From: Hondaea fermentalgiana
Taxonomy: Eukaryota; Sar; Bigyra; Thraustochytrida; Thraustochytriidae
Assembly (NCBI GenBank): GCA_014084085.1
Contig: NPFB01000122.1
Coordinates: 114,376 to 178,375 of the forward strand
Length of the DNA: 64,000 nt
Reading direction: 5' to 3'
A model generated the notes under the pieces. The model had not been told where the DNA came from. It did not search any database and saw nothing but the letters and a program-made list of their open reading frames with translations. Below, one piece after another: positions 40,833 to 50,721 of this stretch (the first letter of the stretch is position 1; each line of letters begins with the position of its first letter). The translations under genes were made by a program, and so were the position numbers.

Positions 40833-41690
40833 ATGGCGGCCAAGATGCGCGCGAACGACGAGGACATCGCGGAAAAGAACGAAGAAGAGCTGCTGGAGGC
40901 GCGCAACAAGCAAAAGCAAGAGCTGGTTGAGAGTCTACGAGAGGTGGAGAAAAATGTGAGGACGTTTCTGAAAAGCGTAGACAAAGCAGCAGAAGAAGTT
41001 TTGAATGGAGGCAAGACCATCCAGGGCAAATTTGAGGACATGCATACCGCCCTCAAGAACGACGAGATCGGCAAGGAATTCTTGGAAGACAAACAAGAGT
41101 TGCGCGACAAGTTGTATGTAAAGGTGTTCCGACCGTATTGTCAACTTGTCGAGGCCCGTATTCAAACAGAACGCAAGCTTGAAGCCATAAAGCAGGTGCT
41201 TCAGATTGTGCAGGACTGGAGGCCGCAAGACTTTACATCGGAGATTCCCGACGCGGAAAAAGAACTCCAGGATCGCTTTCTGCTCACGACCGAAAAAGTA
41301 AGTGACCAGGAAATTCGCGTGCATGCCCTATACAAAGACGAGTGGCGAGGTTACCTTCCCAACATGCTTGCCAATGATGAAGACGATGACGTGGAGGTCG
41401 ACAACGACAATGAAGTTAATGATAAGTGTCCCGTCCTCCTTGAGCCACTCGACAACCCGCTTAAGAGCGTCAAATGCAACCACGTCATTTCCGCCAAAGG
41501 CGTCGAATTTCTTTTTCCAAAAGGTACCCGGCTCATCAAGTGCCCGGTGGCGGGCTGCGTTCACCAATTGAAAAAGTCTGACTTTCAACATGACGAGCGG
41601 CTTGAAAAACGGATTCAGTACCAGCGTGATCGAAAGAGGCGTGATTTGGAACTCACTCAGCCGCCTGATGCAACCAATTTAGCCTACTAA
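40833..41690 (+). CDS. NSE2/MMS21 SUMO E3 ligase of the SMC5/6 complex
   Basis: A 285-residue protein that acts in DNA repair as the SUMO ligase subunit of SMC5/6. Seen: long N-terminal helices (about 10-170) that in the family bind the SMC5 coiled coil, an acidic linker, then an SP-RING. The zinc ligands appear to be C215, H217, C237 and C242, in KCNHVIS and KCPVAGC. The family's final motif is present as LKKSDFQHDERLEKRI. Length fits the family (about 250-280). A complete domain with all ligands supports function. The first ATG is taken; it is preceded by a stop-containing GC-rich leader. Confidence 0.9.
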   Translation: MAAKMRANDEDIAEKNEEELLEARNKQKQELVESLREVEKNVRTFLKSVDKAAEEVLNGGKTIQGKFEDMHTALKNDEIGKEFLEDKQELRDKLYVKVFRPYCQLVEARIQTERKLEAIKQVLQIVQDWRPQDFTSEIPDAEKELQDRFLLTTEKVSDQEIRVHALYKDEWRGYLPNMLANDEDDDVEVDNDNEVNDKCPVLLEPLDNPLKSVKCNHVISAKGVEFLFPKGTRLIKCPVAGCVHQLKKSDFQHDERLEKRIQYQRDRKRRDLELTQPPDATNLAY

Positions 41691-41899
41691 ACTCGCGCAC
41701 TTCCTTGCATCTATCGTTACTACTAAATTTACATCAAATTTTATCATGAATCAATCAATCACAAAGAGATTCGCTCTGGTATGGCAACCTCGCAGTGCAC
41801 AACGCGAACACTCGGAAAATCGGCTCTAGCACCTTTTCCCCCAAAAAGTGGGTCCTCGTCCTCTTGCAATATTTGCGAAAGACCGGCATTGCAATATTT

Positions 41900-43501
41900 C
41901 TACTCCATTTTGTGATCAGAATGCGACTCAACCTCATAGTAATCCTCTTCTTGCGCGAGGTCACGCGATGGTACAATATATAAGAGCAGCGCGACATGCA
42001 GAGCACACAGATACAAGATGGCAGACACTTGAGATCCGAGAAAGAGTGGCGGCGCGTCTGGCGAAGAGTCCAAGAAATATGTGAGATAGGTCCAGTCCGC
42101 GAGCGAGTTGTCGTCGCCTTGAGCTGCTGTTGAAGCGGATGATGGCAATGATGATGTTGATTTTGATGATAACGACGACGTCTGCCCCGTCGAGAGGTGA
42201 GCGACGAGAAGTGGCGCCAACACGCCCATGACTCGCTGCACACTATCTTGCGTGCCCACAACGATGCCAGTCAGATTAAGACGACGGCCCCAGGAAGTGA
42301 TGAGATCCGCAATGACAAATGTAATGCCAGAGGTTCCAACGGCCACGACGGCGTGGCCTAGAAAGAGTCGCGGGACATCATCGGGCCCAAAGAGCCGAGC
42401 AATGTAGAAACGCGCAAGGGCTGTGAGACCGAGGGCGCCAATGAGTAAATGTCGGAGGTCTCGACACACATGTGCGAGACGAGGAATGATAACTGCGAGG
42501 CAAAACGAATACGAAATGCCCAGAAATGTCAACAAAGACCCATAGGATGCAGAGTCCATGCTGAAGCGTTCCTTGGCCGCAACAGCCATGGTTGTGATGT
42601 AGCTGAACTGTCCCATGCACGCAAGCGCGTGTACTGCAAGGACAAGTCCAAGATTCGGCTCTCGAATTGCTCGTTGGACTTGAACCCAGACGCTTATCCT
42701 TTGGGGCGGCCCCATCTCATCTAGAGATTGTACAAGGGAAGCCGCCGTGGCTGCGTGGACTCTCGCGCCATCTGCGCTGATACCCGCGTCGTCTGCGTTG
42801 GTCCTCGCGTTGTCCGTGTCAAAGGTTGCGTTTGCGTCCTCACCATCCGGCTTTGACTCTGGTTTAGGATTAATCTCAGCTTCCGTGGTCCATATACGTA
42901 CAGGCGCAGGCGAGGAAGGAATGCTATAGCAAACGACTGCGAGGTTGAAGGCAGCCAAACCAAGGCCAAGTTGGAAAAGTGAAGAGACCTCGAACCATCG
43001 CGATGAAAGTCCCGCGGCAGCCGGTCCAAGAGCAAACCCAAGGCCAAACATGGAGCCGAGACGCGAGAGCCTACGTTGGCGCTCTTCGTGAGAGGGAGTT
43101 ATGTCTGTTACGAGCGAGCACGCGAGCGGAAAGGTCCGGTTGGACTTGCGAACAACAAAAGCCAAGAGCAAGAGGTCAGCTCGGCCAGTGAGAATGCCCG
43201 CAACAAAGAGAGCCCAACATGCGACGCAGACGACCTGAGAGGCGACGAGAAGGCGCTTTCTGCCCAGCCAGTCGCTCAGCGCGCCGATGACAAAGCCTGC
43301 GACGGCGGCGAGCCCGTTGCTCGCAGCCTGGCCATGCAACCAGGTCTTTTCGGAGACGCCTTCGTGCAAGACAGCCGGAAAGTACGGCAACGCGAGAGAG
43401 TACAGCGTCACGTCCAGCGCTACCACGCTCATGAGCGCTTGCATTGTGTGTCCTTCGCGCGCCTCCGCCGCTGCCTCGTCCATTTGTTGTGCGACAAGCA
43501 T
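41900..43501 (-). CDS. Major facilitator superfamily transporter
   Basis: A 533-residue protein with about 12 membrane helices. Seen: the MFS motif A after helix 2 (GALSDWLGRKRLL, about 73-85), a GFALGPAAAG motif-C-like stretch in helix 5, and a long hydrophilic central loop of about 90 residues rich in Asn, Asp and Ala between the two halves. The arrangement resembles the TetA/MFSD9/MFSD10-like drug:proton antiporter branch, but the substrate cannot be read from sequence. The C-terminus is Asp/Glu-rich. The next ATG (43483) is nearly as good a start. It converges with NSE2, the two stops being 209 bases apart. Confidence 0.85.
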   Translation of the reverse strand: MLVAQQMDEAAAEAREGHTMQALMSVVALDVTLYSLALPYFPAVLHEGVSEKTWLHGQAASNGLAAVAGFVIGALSDWLGRKRLLVASQVVCVACWALFVAGILTGRADLLLLAFVVRKSNRTFPLACSLVTDITPSHEERQRRLSRLGSMFGLGFALGPAAAGLSSRWFEVSSLFQLGLGLAAFNLAVVCYSIPSSPAPVRIWTTEAEINPKPESKPDGEDANATFDTDNARTNADDAGISADGARVHAATAASLVQSLDEMGPPQRISVWVQVQRAIREPNLGLVLAVHALACMGQFSYITTMAVAAKERFSMDSASYGSLLTFLGISYSFCLAVIIPRLAHVCRDLRHLLIGALGLTALARFYIARLFGPDDVPRLFLGHAVVAVGTSGITFVIADLITSWGRRLNLTGIVVGTQDSVQRVMGVLAPLLVAHLSTGQTSSLSSKSTSSLPSSASTAAQGDDNSLADWTYLTYFLDSSPDAPPLFLGSQVSAILYLCALHVALLLYIVPSRDLAQEEDYYEVESHSDHKME

Positions 43502-44231
43502 CAGCTTTTATCTATCTTCAAGTTGTTCATCTTACTTGAAAGGGGTCGGCGAAACATCACAAGCTGCTTGCAGGCAGTAGTCCTCGGACAATCGCCTTGG
43601 GCGACGGGCCGCAATCCTGTGAGCCCAGAACGCACGCAAGATTCACGTCAGCATTGCTTCGGGCGTCGAGCATATGCACGCGAGATGCAGTTATCATCTT
43701 CTCCAGATTGTATGGATGATCGATCGATCGAACGGACGTGGCGCGCCTTCTACCACTGGAGGAGGAAGGCTGGGGCTCCAGCACTAATGCGTCGGTGTAA
43801 GGGATCAACGGCTGCGAAGGACTTTCCACGTCCGCACTGACTCTGCGCGCTTTCCGCAACGAAACCTATTCAATCTACTACTCATTCCATTTCATGATCG
43901 CACAAATCTACAGATCCGACTCCTGATGCATGAAAAAAGCAGTAGCACTGGCATGTGGCAGGCGAACAGGATTCGAGCTAGGTAGGCCCTAGCGTCTCCC
44001 CGGTGCCTGTATTCGCTATCGTCACGATACACATACTCCCCCCCTTTGTCACCAAGGTTGGTCAGATGAAGTGCGTAAGTTAGTCGAATTGAAAATCAGT
44101 CAGTTGGTCGGTCGGTCGGTCTGGCTGCCTGTCGGCCGGCCGGTCGGTCGGTAGGTCGGTCACTCATCCTCGCCCCCGCTTCGTACCCCTCGCATCGCCC
44201 CCGCGCAGGCCATTCTTGCGGCGCCCATGGC

Positions 44232-44240
44232 TATAAAAAG
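44232..44240 (+). promoter_or_regulatory. TATA-box-like TATAAAAAG
   Basis: A near-consensus TATA element in a GC-rich context, reading towards OvoA but 1.17 kb before its ATG. It would imply a long or spliced leader, or an unannotated short transcript. Confidence 0.3.
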
Positions 44241-45169
44241 GTTTTCAGGCACGGGCGTCAAAAAGCGCGTAGTAATAGCCGCCAGGGTCAAGTTTGGCGC
44301 GCAATCACAGCTACTCGCTGTGGTTACCGCTGTGCAGGTCGGCGGCTGTGGGTGGTCAGTAGGGGCCCCTCTCCCCTGCACCGACCACTCACACAGCTCG
44401 CATCCGCCATAGCTACGGCCGCTAGCTAGTTATCCTTCACCCGCCCGCACTGTGGGCTCCACACCGCCTTTACCTGCCGGCGGGAGCGAGATCGAGCGAT
44501 CGATCGCTCCATCCTCCCCTCGCCAAGGCGCAGAATAACCAAGCCTTCCCTCGCCGCCTCCTTCGTCTCGCCCGCCCCCGGCGCGGCCGAGCCCCGATCC
44601 GCCGTCGCGCCGCCAGCCGCGCCGCCGCTCGCTCGCCCGGGCCGCCCGCGCCCTCCCTGCAGGCCCGTCCCGTCCGCCGCTCGTCCCTCCTTCCGGGACG
44701 CGCGCTCTCCCTCGGCGCTCCTCGCGATGGCCCCGAGCCCGCTGGCCATCGTCCTCCGAACCGGCCGTGCCGCCCGCGGCAGCGGCGTCGTGCTGAGCCC
44801 GGACGCAGCGCGGACTGGCGCGGCGCGCGGGCGAGGAGCAAGGCCGCGCAAGGCAGCAAGGAAGTCCGGCGCGGGAGCGCGCTGCGAGGCGGGAGGGCGC
44901 CGGGCGTGCTCGTGTATCGCCGGTCTGGCTGATCTGTATCTACATGATGGAAGAGAGGGAAGCTCAGAGGAGGCGTCGAGCGTTATTACGCTGCTACTCC
45001 TTCGCGCCTAGGAGCAGAGCGGAGGGAGGGAGGGAACGGCCGAGGCGCCGCCTCCAAGGCGAGGCAAAACCGCTTCGAGGGTCCGCCCGGACAGAGCCAC
45101 CAGGCCGACGCCGAGCGGGACCTGCCTGCTCAACGGTTGGCGCTTCTTGCTCATTGATCCGTGTCGCGA

Positions 45170-45198
45170 GAGCAGCAGCAGCAGCAGCAGCAGCAGCA
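45170..45198. repeat. (CAG)n trinucleotide repeat
   Basis: About nine AGC/CAG units in the presumed leader region about 210 bases before the OvoA start. Confidence 0.95.
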
Positions 45199-45409
45199 CG
45201 GGGTCGGCTGGAGCAGGCCGAAGAAAACACACAGGTGGCTTGACGAAGCAAGCAAGCGAGCGGAGAAGCGAGCAAGAAAGCAAGCAAGGCGGGCGAGTCC
45301 AGTCCTCGTCACGCTCCGCATGCAGCGCACGCTCCAAGAACACACCAAGGAAGGGAGCGCGCTCGAATTTGGATATCGATAAAAGCACCCGAGGCAAAAG
45401 TCCAGAATC

Positions 45410-48097
45410 ATGTTTAACGCACAACGAAAGATGCTGACGCGAGCGATCGTCCACTGGCAATTCGTGGGCGCGCGCGAGATCCCCAAGCACGCGAGATGCA
45501 TGTCGGCGACCGCGAGGACGCCATCGTCCAACGGGACTGAGGCCAGCGCCAAGAACCGGCACTTCTCGTCCGCAAGCGCCATCCCCGAGTCGGCCGCGCC
45601 CCGCGAACAGCAAGAGGTCGATTCTTGGGAGGCAAACCTCACCGGCGCTGATGAAGCCCGGCTGCACGGACCCCGTGGAGACTGGTGGTGGACTGGCAAG
45701 TCGCCGCGTGAGCTCCTCGCCGCCGACGCCACGGCACTGCATTCGCTGCCCCAGCCGTCCCTTGGGGCTGTTACGGAGGCAGACGCCAAGCGGTACCTGG
45801 ACAACACGTGGACGCTCTCAGAGATCCTCTTGGGAGCCCTGCAGGGTGAAGAGGCTTTCTACAGGCCCCCTTACCATCATTTGCGCCATCCCATGATTTT
45901 CTACTACGGTCATCCCATCACCTTTTACACTAACAAGCTCTATGTCGCCGGGCTTGTCGCGAACCCCATCGACCGGTACATGGAAGACATCTTTGAGGTT
46001 GGTGTCGACGAGATGAGCTGGGACGACATGTCCAAGAATGCCATGCAGTGGCCCACAATTGGCGAGGTTAACGAATACAGACGCAAAGTCTACGCGATGG
46101 TCAACCAAGTCATCGAGGAGAACATCTCCGGCCCCAACTCTACGGTTCGCGTTGATCAGGACCATCCACTCTGGGCCCTCTTTATGGCCTTTGAGCACGA
46201 CCGTATCCATTTAGAAACCTCGTCAGTGCTCATGCGAGAACTTCCGCTCCACCTTGTCCGCAAGCCCGAGTTCTGGCCTGAGGTGCACCCCTCGGCTCGT
46301 GCTCAAACGGCTCGTGCCTCGGACCCGCGTCAAGGCGTCGATTTTCCTGAGAATGAACTTGTCACAGTGAACCCCGATGCGCCGGTGAAGATCGGCAAAG
46401 ACCTCGACTTTCCCTCGTACGGCTGGGACAACGAATACGGCTCGCGCGAGGTCGAGGTTCCATCATTTGCGGCAGGAAAGTTCATGGTGAGCAACGGCGA
46501 GTTCTACGAATTTGTAAAGAGCGGCGGCTACCGCGAACGCAGATTCTGGACTGAGGATGGCTGGGGATGGCGTGCCTTCCGTAACATGAAGTGGCCCTTC
46601 TTCTGGGAGCAGGCTGGCCCTGCTGGTAAGCACGAGTACAAGCTTCGCACTTTGTTTGAGGTGGTGGACATGCCGTGGTCTTGGCCCGTCAATGTAAACA
46701 AGCACGAAGCCACTGCATTTTGCAACTGGAAGGCAGAAAAGGACGGCGGGGGCTCGTTTCCATTTGGAGCGCGTCTCGCCGCCGAGCCTGAGCACTTGGC
46801 CATGCGCGAGCCCCAGGAACGCCACCCACTTCAGCGCCCCGAAGACGATCCTGCCTTGGTCTTTGGAGGCAGTGAAATCTCGACGCAAGCTGGCGTTAAT
46901 TTGAACCTTGCTTTCGGTTCTGAGACGCCCGTTGACCTGCATCCGGCCAACGCGAACGGACTGCACGACGTCACGGGCAACGCCTGGGAATGGAGCGAGT
47001 GTGATTTCAACCCTCTGCCGGGATTTGAAGTACACCCTTACTATGACGACTTTTCCACACCATGCTTTGATGGCGAGCACAATATGATTCTCGGTGGAAG
47101 CTTCATGAGCACTGGTGATGCGGGTGCTAACCTGCATTCGCGCTACCACTTTCGTCCGCACTTTTTGCAGCACTCTGGATTTCGCTACATTGCACCTCAG
47201 GCGCCCGAGGCGTGGCCCGCAGAGCACGTGGCTATGAAACTCGCGAGTCGCGGGGAAGCTGCGACGCTGGCCCAGGGAAGTGGAGATGCTGCTGCTAGCG
47301 ACAATGTCTACGAGACCGCGAACTCGGTGAATCAGTACCTTGCGCTGCACTATGGTCAGCAGCCGGGCGTCGTGGACTCTACAGTCCGCGCGCATGAGGG
47401 ACGACCTGAAGCCGCTCTCAACTTTCCGCAGCAATGCGCCGACCTTTTGGTGGCCCAGGCACGTGAGCATGGTGCGCGTGTTGGGGATGATGCCAGCGCC
47501 CTCGATTTGGGCTGCGCAGTGGGTGGCTCCTCGTTTGCCTTGGCGCCGCACTTTGGAAAGGTGACTGGGATCGATTTCTCGCACGCCTTTGTGAATGCCG
47601 CGCGCGCCATTCGCAAGCAACCAACCGCACGCATCTCTTTTACCGTCCCTGTCGAGGGCTCTTCGGAGAGCGGGCTGATTGAGACGCGACTGGCCCCGGA
47701 GGCCGCCGAGGTGGCTTCTCGCGTACGCTTTGAGCAAGGTGATGCTTGCAGTTTGCCCGAGGCTGAGTCCCTTGGAGGACCCTTTGACGCCGTGCTCATG
47801 GGCAACCTTCTCTGCCGCCTTCCAGATCCTCGCGCGTGCATTTCAAGCCTGCCGCGCTTGGTTCGCCAAGGTGGTGTGGTGCTAATGTGCTCGCCCTTTT
47901 CCTGGCTTGAGGAGTTCACGCCGCGTGACAAGTGGCTCGTAGCCGAGGGCAAGACATCGGCCGAGGTGCTCAAGGCTGAGATGGCCAAGCATGGCTTCGA
48001 GCAGGTTCATTCGCGAGACGTGCCTCTTCTCATTCGAGAGCATGAACGCAAGTACCAATACATCATTTCTAACGCGGCCGTTTTTGTGCGACGTTAG
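45410..48097 (+). CDS. ovoA: 5-histidylcysteine sulfoxide synthase / mercaptohistidine N-methyltransferase (ovothiol synthase)
   Basis: An 895-residue enzyme that couples cysteine to histidine with O2 and an Fe(II) centre and methylates the product, in ovothiol A synthesis. Seen: a DinB-like domain with the iron motif HDRIHLE (H263, H267, E269) and an upstream candidate ligand in YYGHP (H168). A formylglycine-generating-enzyme-like sulfoxide synthase domain follows (about 325-600; FMVSNGEFYEF, DVTGNAWEW, GGSFMSTGD). The C-terminal Rossmann methyltransferase starts near 670, with SAM motif I ALDLGCAVGG at 697-706. All three modules are present in order. The first roughly 65 residues have Arg, Ser and Ala and almost no acids until residue 44, so an organelle transit peptide is possible; in-frame Met8 and Met31 are alternative starts. 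Ovothiol is a redox protectant. Confidence 0.95.
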   Translation: MFNAQRKMLTRAIVHWQFVGAREIPKHARCMSATARTPSSNGTEASAKNRHFSSASAIPESAAPREQQEVDSWEANLTGADEARLHGPRGDWWWTGKSPRELLAADATALHSLPQPSLGAVTEADAKRYLDNTWTLSEILLGALQGEEAFYRPPYHHLRHPMIFYYGHPITFYTNKLYVAGLVANPIDRYMEDIFEVGVDEMSWDDMSKNAMQWPTIGEVNEYRRKVYAMVNQVIEENISGPNSTVRVDQDHPLWALFMAFEHDRIHLETSSVLMRELPLHLVRKPEFWPEVHPSARAQTARASDPRQGVDFPENELVTVNPDAPVKIGKDLDFPSYGWDNEYGSREVEVPSFAAGKFMVSNGEFYEFVKSGGYRERRFWTEDGWGWRAFRNMKWPFFWEQAGPAGKHEYKLRTLFEVVDMPWSWPVNVNKHEATAFCNWKAEKDGGGSFPFGARLAAEPEHLAMREPQERHPLQRPEDDPALVFGGSEISTQAGVNLNLAFGSETPVDLHPANANGLHDVTGNAWEWSECDFNPLPGFEVHPYYDDFSTPCFDGEHNMILGGSFMSTGDAGANLHSRYHFRPHFLQHSGFRYIAPQAPEAWPAEHVAMKLASRGEAATLAQGSGDAAASDNVYETANSVNQYLALHYGQQPGVVDSTVRAHEGRPEAALNFPQQCADLLVAQAREHGARVGDDASALDLGCAVGGSSFALAPHFGKVTGIDFSHAFVNAARAIRKQPTARISFTVPVEGSSESGLIETRLAPEAAEVASRVRFEQGDACSLPEAESLGGPFDAVLMGNLLCRLPDPRACISSLPRLVRQGGVVLMCSPFSWLEEFTPRDKWLVAEGKTSAEVLKAEMAKHGFEQVHSRDVPLLIREHERKYQYIISNAAVFVRR

Positions 48098-48876
48098 AAA
48101 CGAAAACCAAACAAATGTCATCTTTCTTAACTTTTTCTCTTACGTTCCTAACCTCGAGTATTTTGGTCAACAACGCCGGCACTCAACCGTCACTCTTGCA
48201 TGGATCGGGGCTTAAAGTTTTGAAATTTTCGCAATATCGGCCTCTAAGCAGCAATTTTGCATGGATCAGACCGGAAATCAACATGCACTTACGATCAACA
48301 TGAACAATCTTGCATGAATCGAGACATGAAATGCAAATTCACTTTTAACACCGACCGGACTTTGTGAATTCTTTCGGCCCGCGCATCCTAACATTGATTG
48401 GCACGACCATGGCCCTTTGCTGTGTGTGTGTCTCAATGCGTGCTGCAATCCGTATGTGTTCAATCGTTGCATGCATTTTTCTTCTTTTCTATTTTTCTTC
48501 CGGCTGGCCCGCCAGCGAGGGATGATGCCTTCGAGCATTGTTCTGTTTTTCGAGGAGAATGAATGTCTTGGGTTTTCTGATGAATCAAATTGATGAAAGG
48601 TAGAGAGATTTCTTGTTATGGTTGGCATGGTATGATATAGTAACGATTTCGATGGTACGATTCCTTTACGTTTTGTTTTCCTTTGGGGGGTGAGAGGCAT
48701 ATTGTTCTTTGCATGAGAGGCGTAGTGCGGTCGAGGGGTCAGAACACGTCGCCTTCCCAGTCAAAATACCCTTCCTCGTTTGCTTTGGTGAGACGTGACA
48801 GAGGAGAGAGACAACCGCATTTGGTCAAAAGTTTGGATGTGCCCCTGGACGGAGGCTAACAATCAGGTATAGTGGC
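48098..48876. other. Intergenic region between convergent OvoA and AGC kinase genes
   Basis: About 0.8 kb of AT-richer 3' flanking DNA. It holds the TTGCATGRATC repeats described separately and a TGTGTG run (48419-48430). No gene seen. Confidence 0.5.
48196..48350. repeat. Three degenerate units with TTGCATGRATC
   Basis: TTGCATGGATC occurs at 48196 and 48257 and TTGCATGAATC at 48310, with spacings of 61 and 53 bases. Units 2 and 3 also share GAAAT and CACTT further on. This suggests an old short tandem duplication in the OvoA 3' region. Confidence 0.6.
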
Positions 48877-50721
48877 TCAACAAAAGGCGACGCCGGACTC
48901 CCCTGAGAGAGCCGGGTCGGTGGCTACCCGCTCAAGCGAAGGAGAACCATTGATGGGGTCCTCCGAGTCAAAGTAGAAGCCATCAAATACATCGTGCGTG
49001 CGCGGCGGCACGTAGTCAGGCTCAGCGTCGAGACGCTGTTGCGTGAATTCGGGATCAAAGTTGCAGACGACGTCATCCGAGGGCGGGCGGAAGGGCGGCG
49101 GGCTCTCGCGAGCGGCGAGCGCCATCCAATCAAAGCCCTGGAAGAAGGGGTGCTCGAGGACCTCGTCAAAGCCACGGCGCGATCCCAGACGCGTTGCCGG
49201 GTTCCTGTCGAGCAGACGCTCGACAAGGTTGCGGGCGCTGGGTGAGACATAGCGCGGAAACTCGAGCGTCTTGTTGAGAATGCCGTCGACGACCTCTTGC
49301 TGGTTGTAAGAGTAAAAAGGCGGGAGCCCCGTGAGCAGCTCGTAGACGACCATGCCTAGCGCCCAGTAGTCGACGGCGAATCCGTGCTCCTTGTAGTTGA
49401 GAATTTCCGGCGCAAGATACTCGCAGGTTCCGGCAAAGGTGGTGGAACCGGCAGTGGCGCTAGAAATGCCGTCCTGGCAGAGCCCAAAGTCAGCAAGGAG
49501 AATGTGACCTTCCTCGTCGAGCAAGAGGTTCTCTGGCTTGAGGTCTCTGTAGATGAATCCCTTGGCGTGGAGCGCGGCAAGTGCGATGGCGATCTCGGCC
49601 GCGTAGAAGCGGGCGAGGACCTCGGGCAGACGACCGCGAATACTGAGGTGGGTGTAGAGCTCCCCGCCCTTCATAAAGTCAAAGACCATGTAAAGACGCG
49701 AGCGACTGTGAAAGGCGAATCGGAGAGGGACGATAAACGGGCAAGGTTTGTCGTCCTCTTGCATTGCGACGTTGACGCGGAGTTCCCTGCGCGTGTTGGC
49801 CTCTTGGCGTTGGCGCATGACGTTGTCCTTCTTCAACTGCTTCATGGCGTAGAGCACGCCGGTGGAGCGATGCTTGACGAGGTACACTTTGCCGTGCGAT
49901 CCGCGGCCGAGGACCTTGAGAATTTCAAAGGACCGCAGCGAGACGGGTTCGCGCACGACGTCGCCCGCGGAGCCGGCAGAGGACCCGCTGAGGACGTCGG
50001 AAGAGTGGCGATGCGGGGGCGACTGTGTGCTCGACGGAGCGCGAGGCTTAACACGGCGCGTGGGCCTGTCACTGCTGTCCCGGAGGTCCTCCACAGTCAT
50101 GCTGTTCGCGAGGTCTACGAGCGAACCGATGCCTGTTGAGCTTGCGGACTCGGCTGCCGGGGCGTGGGCGGCCTGGGCGCTCGAGGTGTTTGTGCTTGTG
50201 CTGGTGCTAGTGCTGGCGCTGGAATGACTACTGGTACTACTACTTGCTGAGCTATCCTCTGCAAAACAGGAGTCGTCCTCGTCGCTGGCGTTTGAGTTGT
50301 TGTAGTGTTGTGATTTTGCCGGGGCGCCACTACCCGTAGAATATTTCGTTTCGATGCCTTGCGGCGCGAGCGCCTGTGCTAGGCGCTCTTCTCTGCTGAG
50401 GGTCGAGTCTCTGGGTGCGCGTTTTCCAGCCTTGCGTTTGCTATTGCTGCTAATCACGAAGCCCGCGTGCGCGCTTCCTTCTGCGATTCTTGCGTTCGAC
50501 ATGGTCTGCGCCCTCGGCGAGGGCATGTGCGTGTCTGCTGCTGCTGCTGCCTGCGCGGCAGCGCATCGCCTCGCGCCGGCGGTATCCAGGCCGAGGCCTG
50601 CCTCGAGGGCCGCCACGTCTGCCGCCTCCTGGCCGCCGCGCATCAGCACGCTGCTCTCGAGTCCGCAGCTGCCGCCGGCCGCGCTGCCGGCCGGCGCCGG
50701 CGCCGACGACGCGACGCCCAT
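48877..50721 (-). CDS. AGC-family serine/threonine kinase with N-myristoylation-like start
   Basis: A 614-residue kinase of the AKT/SGK/S6K-like AGC group. Seen: the N-terminus MGVASS fits the N-myristoylation pattern (Gly2, Ser6). A Ser/Ala-rich disordered region follows to about 260. The kinase domain (about 265-527) has the Gly loop GRGSHGKV, Lys294 (YAMK), catalytic YRDLKPEN (D393), DFG (D411), activation loop STTFAGTCEYLAPE with the PDK1-type Thr428, and an AGC C-tail. The hydrophobic motif FDGFYF (579-584) has Tyr where the family has a phosphorylated Ser/Thr. The frame is open upstream, but 50721 is the first ATG, which strengthens the Gly2 reading. No PH domain. Probably active and membrane-targeted; upstream regulation may be unusual. 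Confidence 0.88.
   Translation of the reverse strand: MGVASSAPAPAGSAAGGSCGLESSVLMRGGQEAADVAALEAGLGLDTAGARRCAAAQAAAAADTHMPSPRAQTMSNARIAEGSAHAGFVISSNSKRKAGKRAPRDSTLSREERLAQALAPQGIETKYSTGSGAPAKSQHYNNSNASDEDDSCFAEDSSASSSTSSHSSASTSTSTSTNTSSAQAAHAPAAESASSTGIGSLVDLANSMTVEDLRDSSDRPTRRVKPRAPSSTQSPPHRHSSDVLSGSSAGSAGDVVREPVSLRSFEILKVLGRGSHGKVYLVKHRSTGVLYAMKQLKKDNVMRQRQEANTRRELRVNVAMQEDDKPCPFIVPLRFAFHSRSRLYMVFDFMKGGELYTHLSIRGRLPEVLARFYAAEIAIALAALHAKGFIYRDLKPENLLLDEEGHILLADFGLCQDGISSATAGSTTFAGTCEYLAPEILNYKEHGFAVDYWALGMVVYELLTGLPPFYSYNQQEVVDGILNKTLEFPRYVSPSARNLVERLLDRNPATRLGSRRGFDEVLEHPFFQGFDWMALAARESPPPFRPPSDDVVCNFDPEFTQQRLDAEPDYVPPRTHDVFDGFYFDSEDPINGSPSLERVATDPALSGESGVAFC

Larger units (their letters stand above)
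43502..45409. other. Intergenic region between divergent MFS and OvoA genes
   Basis: About 1.9 kb with no supportable gene. GGTC repeats occur at 44110-44160, a CGATCGAT cluster at 44490-44506, and GC-rich DNA from about 44440 to 45130. The open frames on both strands within the GC-rich part are Arg/Ala-rich and unconvincing. Confidence 0.5.

Noticed and set aside
46463..47737. A 424-codon antisense frame within OvoA
   Set aside because: Shadow of the OvoA reading frame; no domain of its own.
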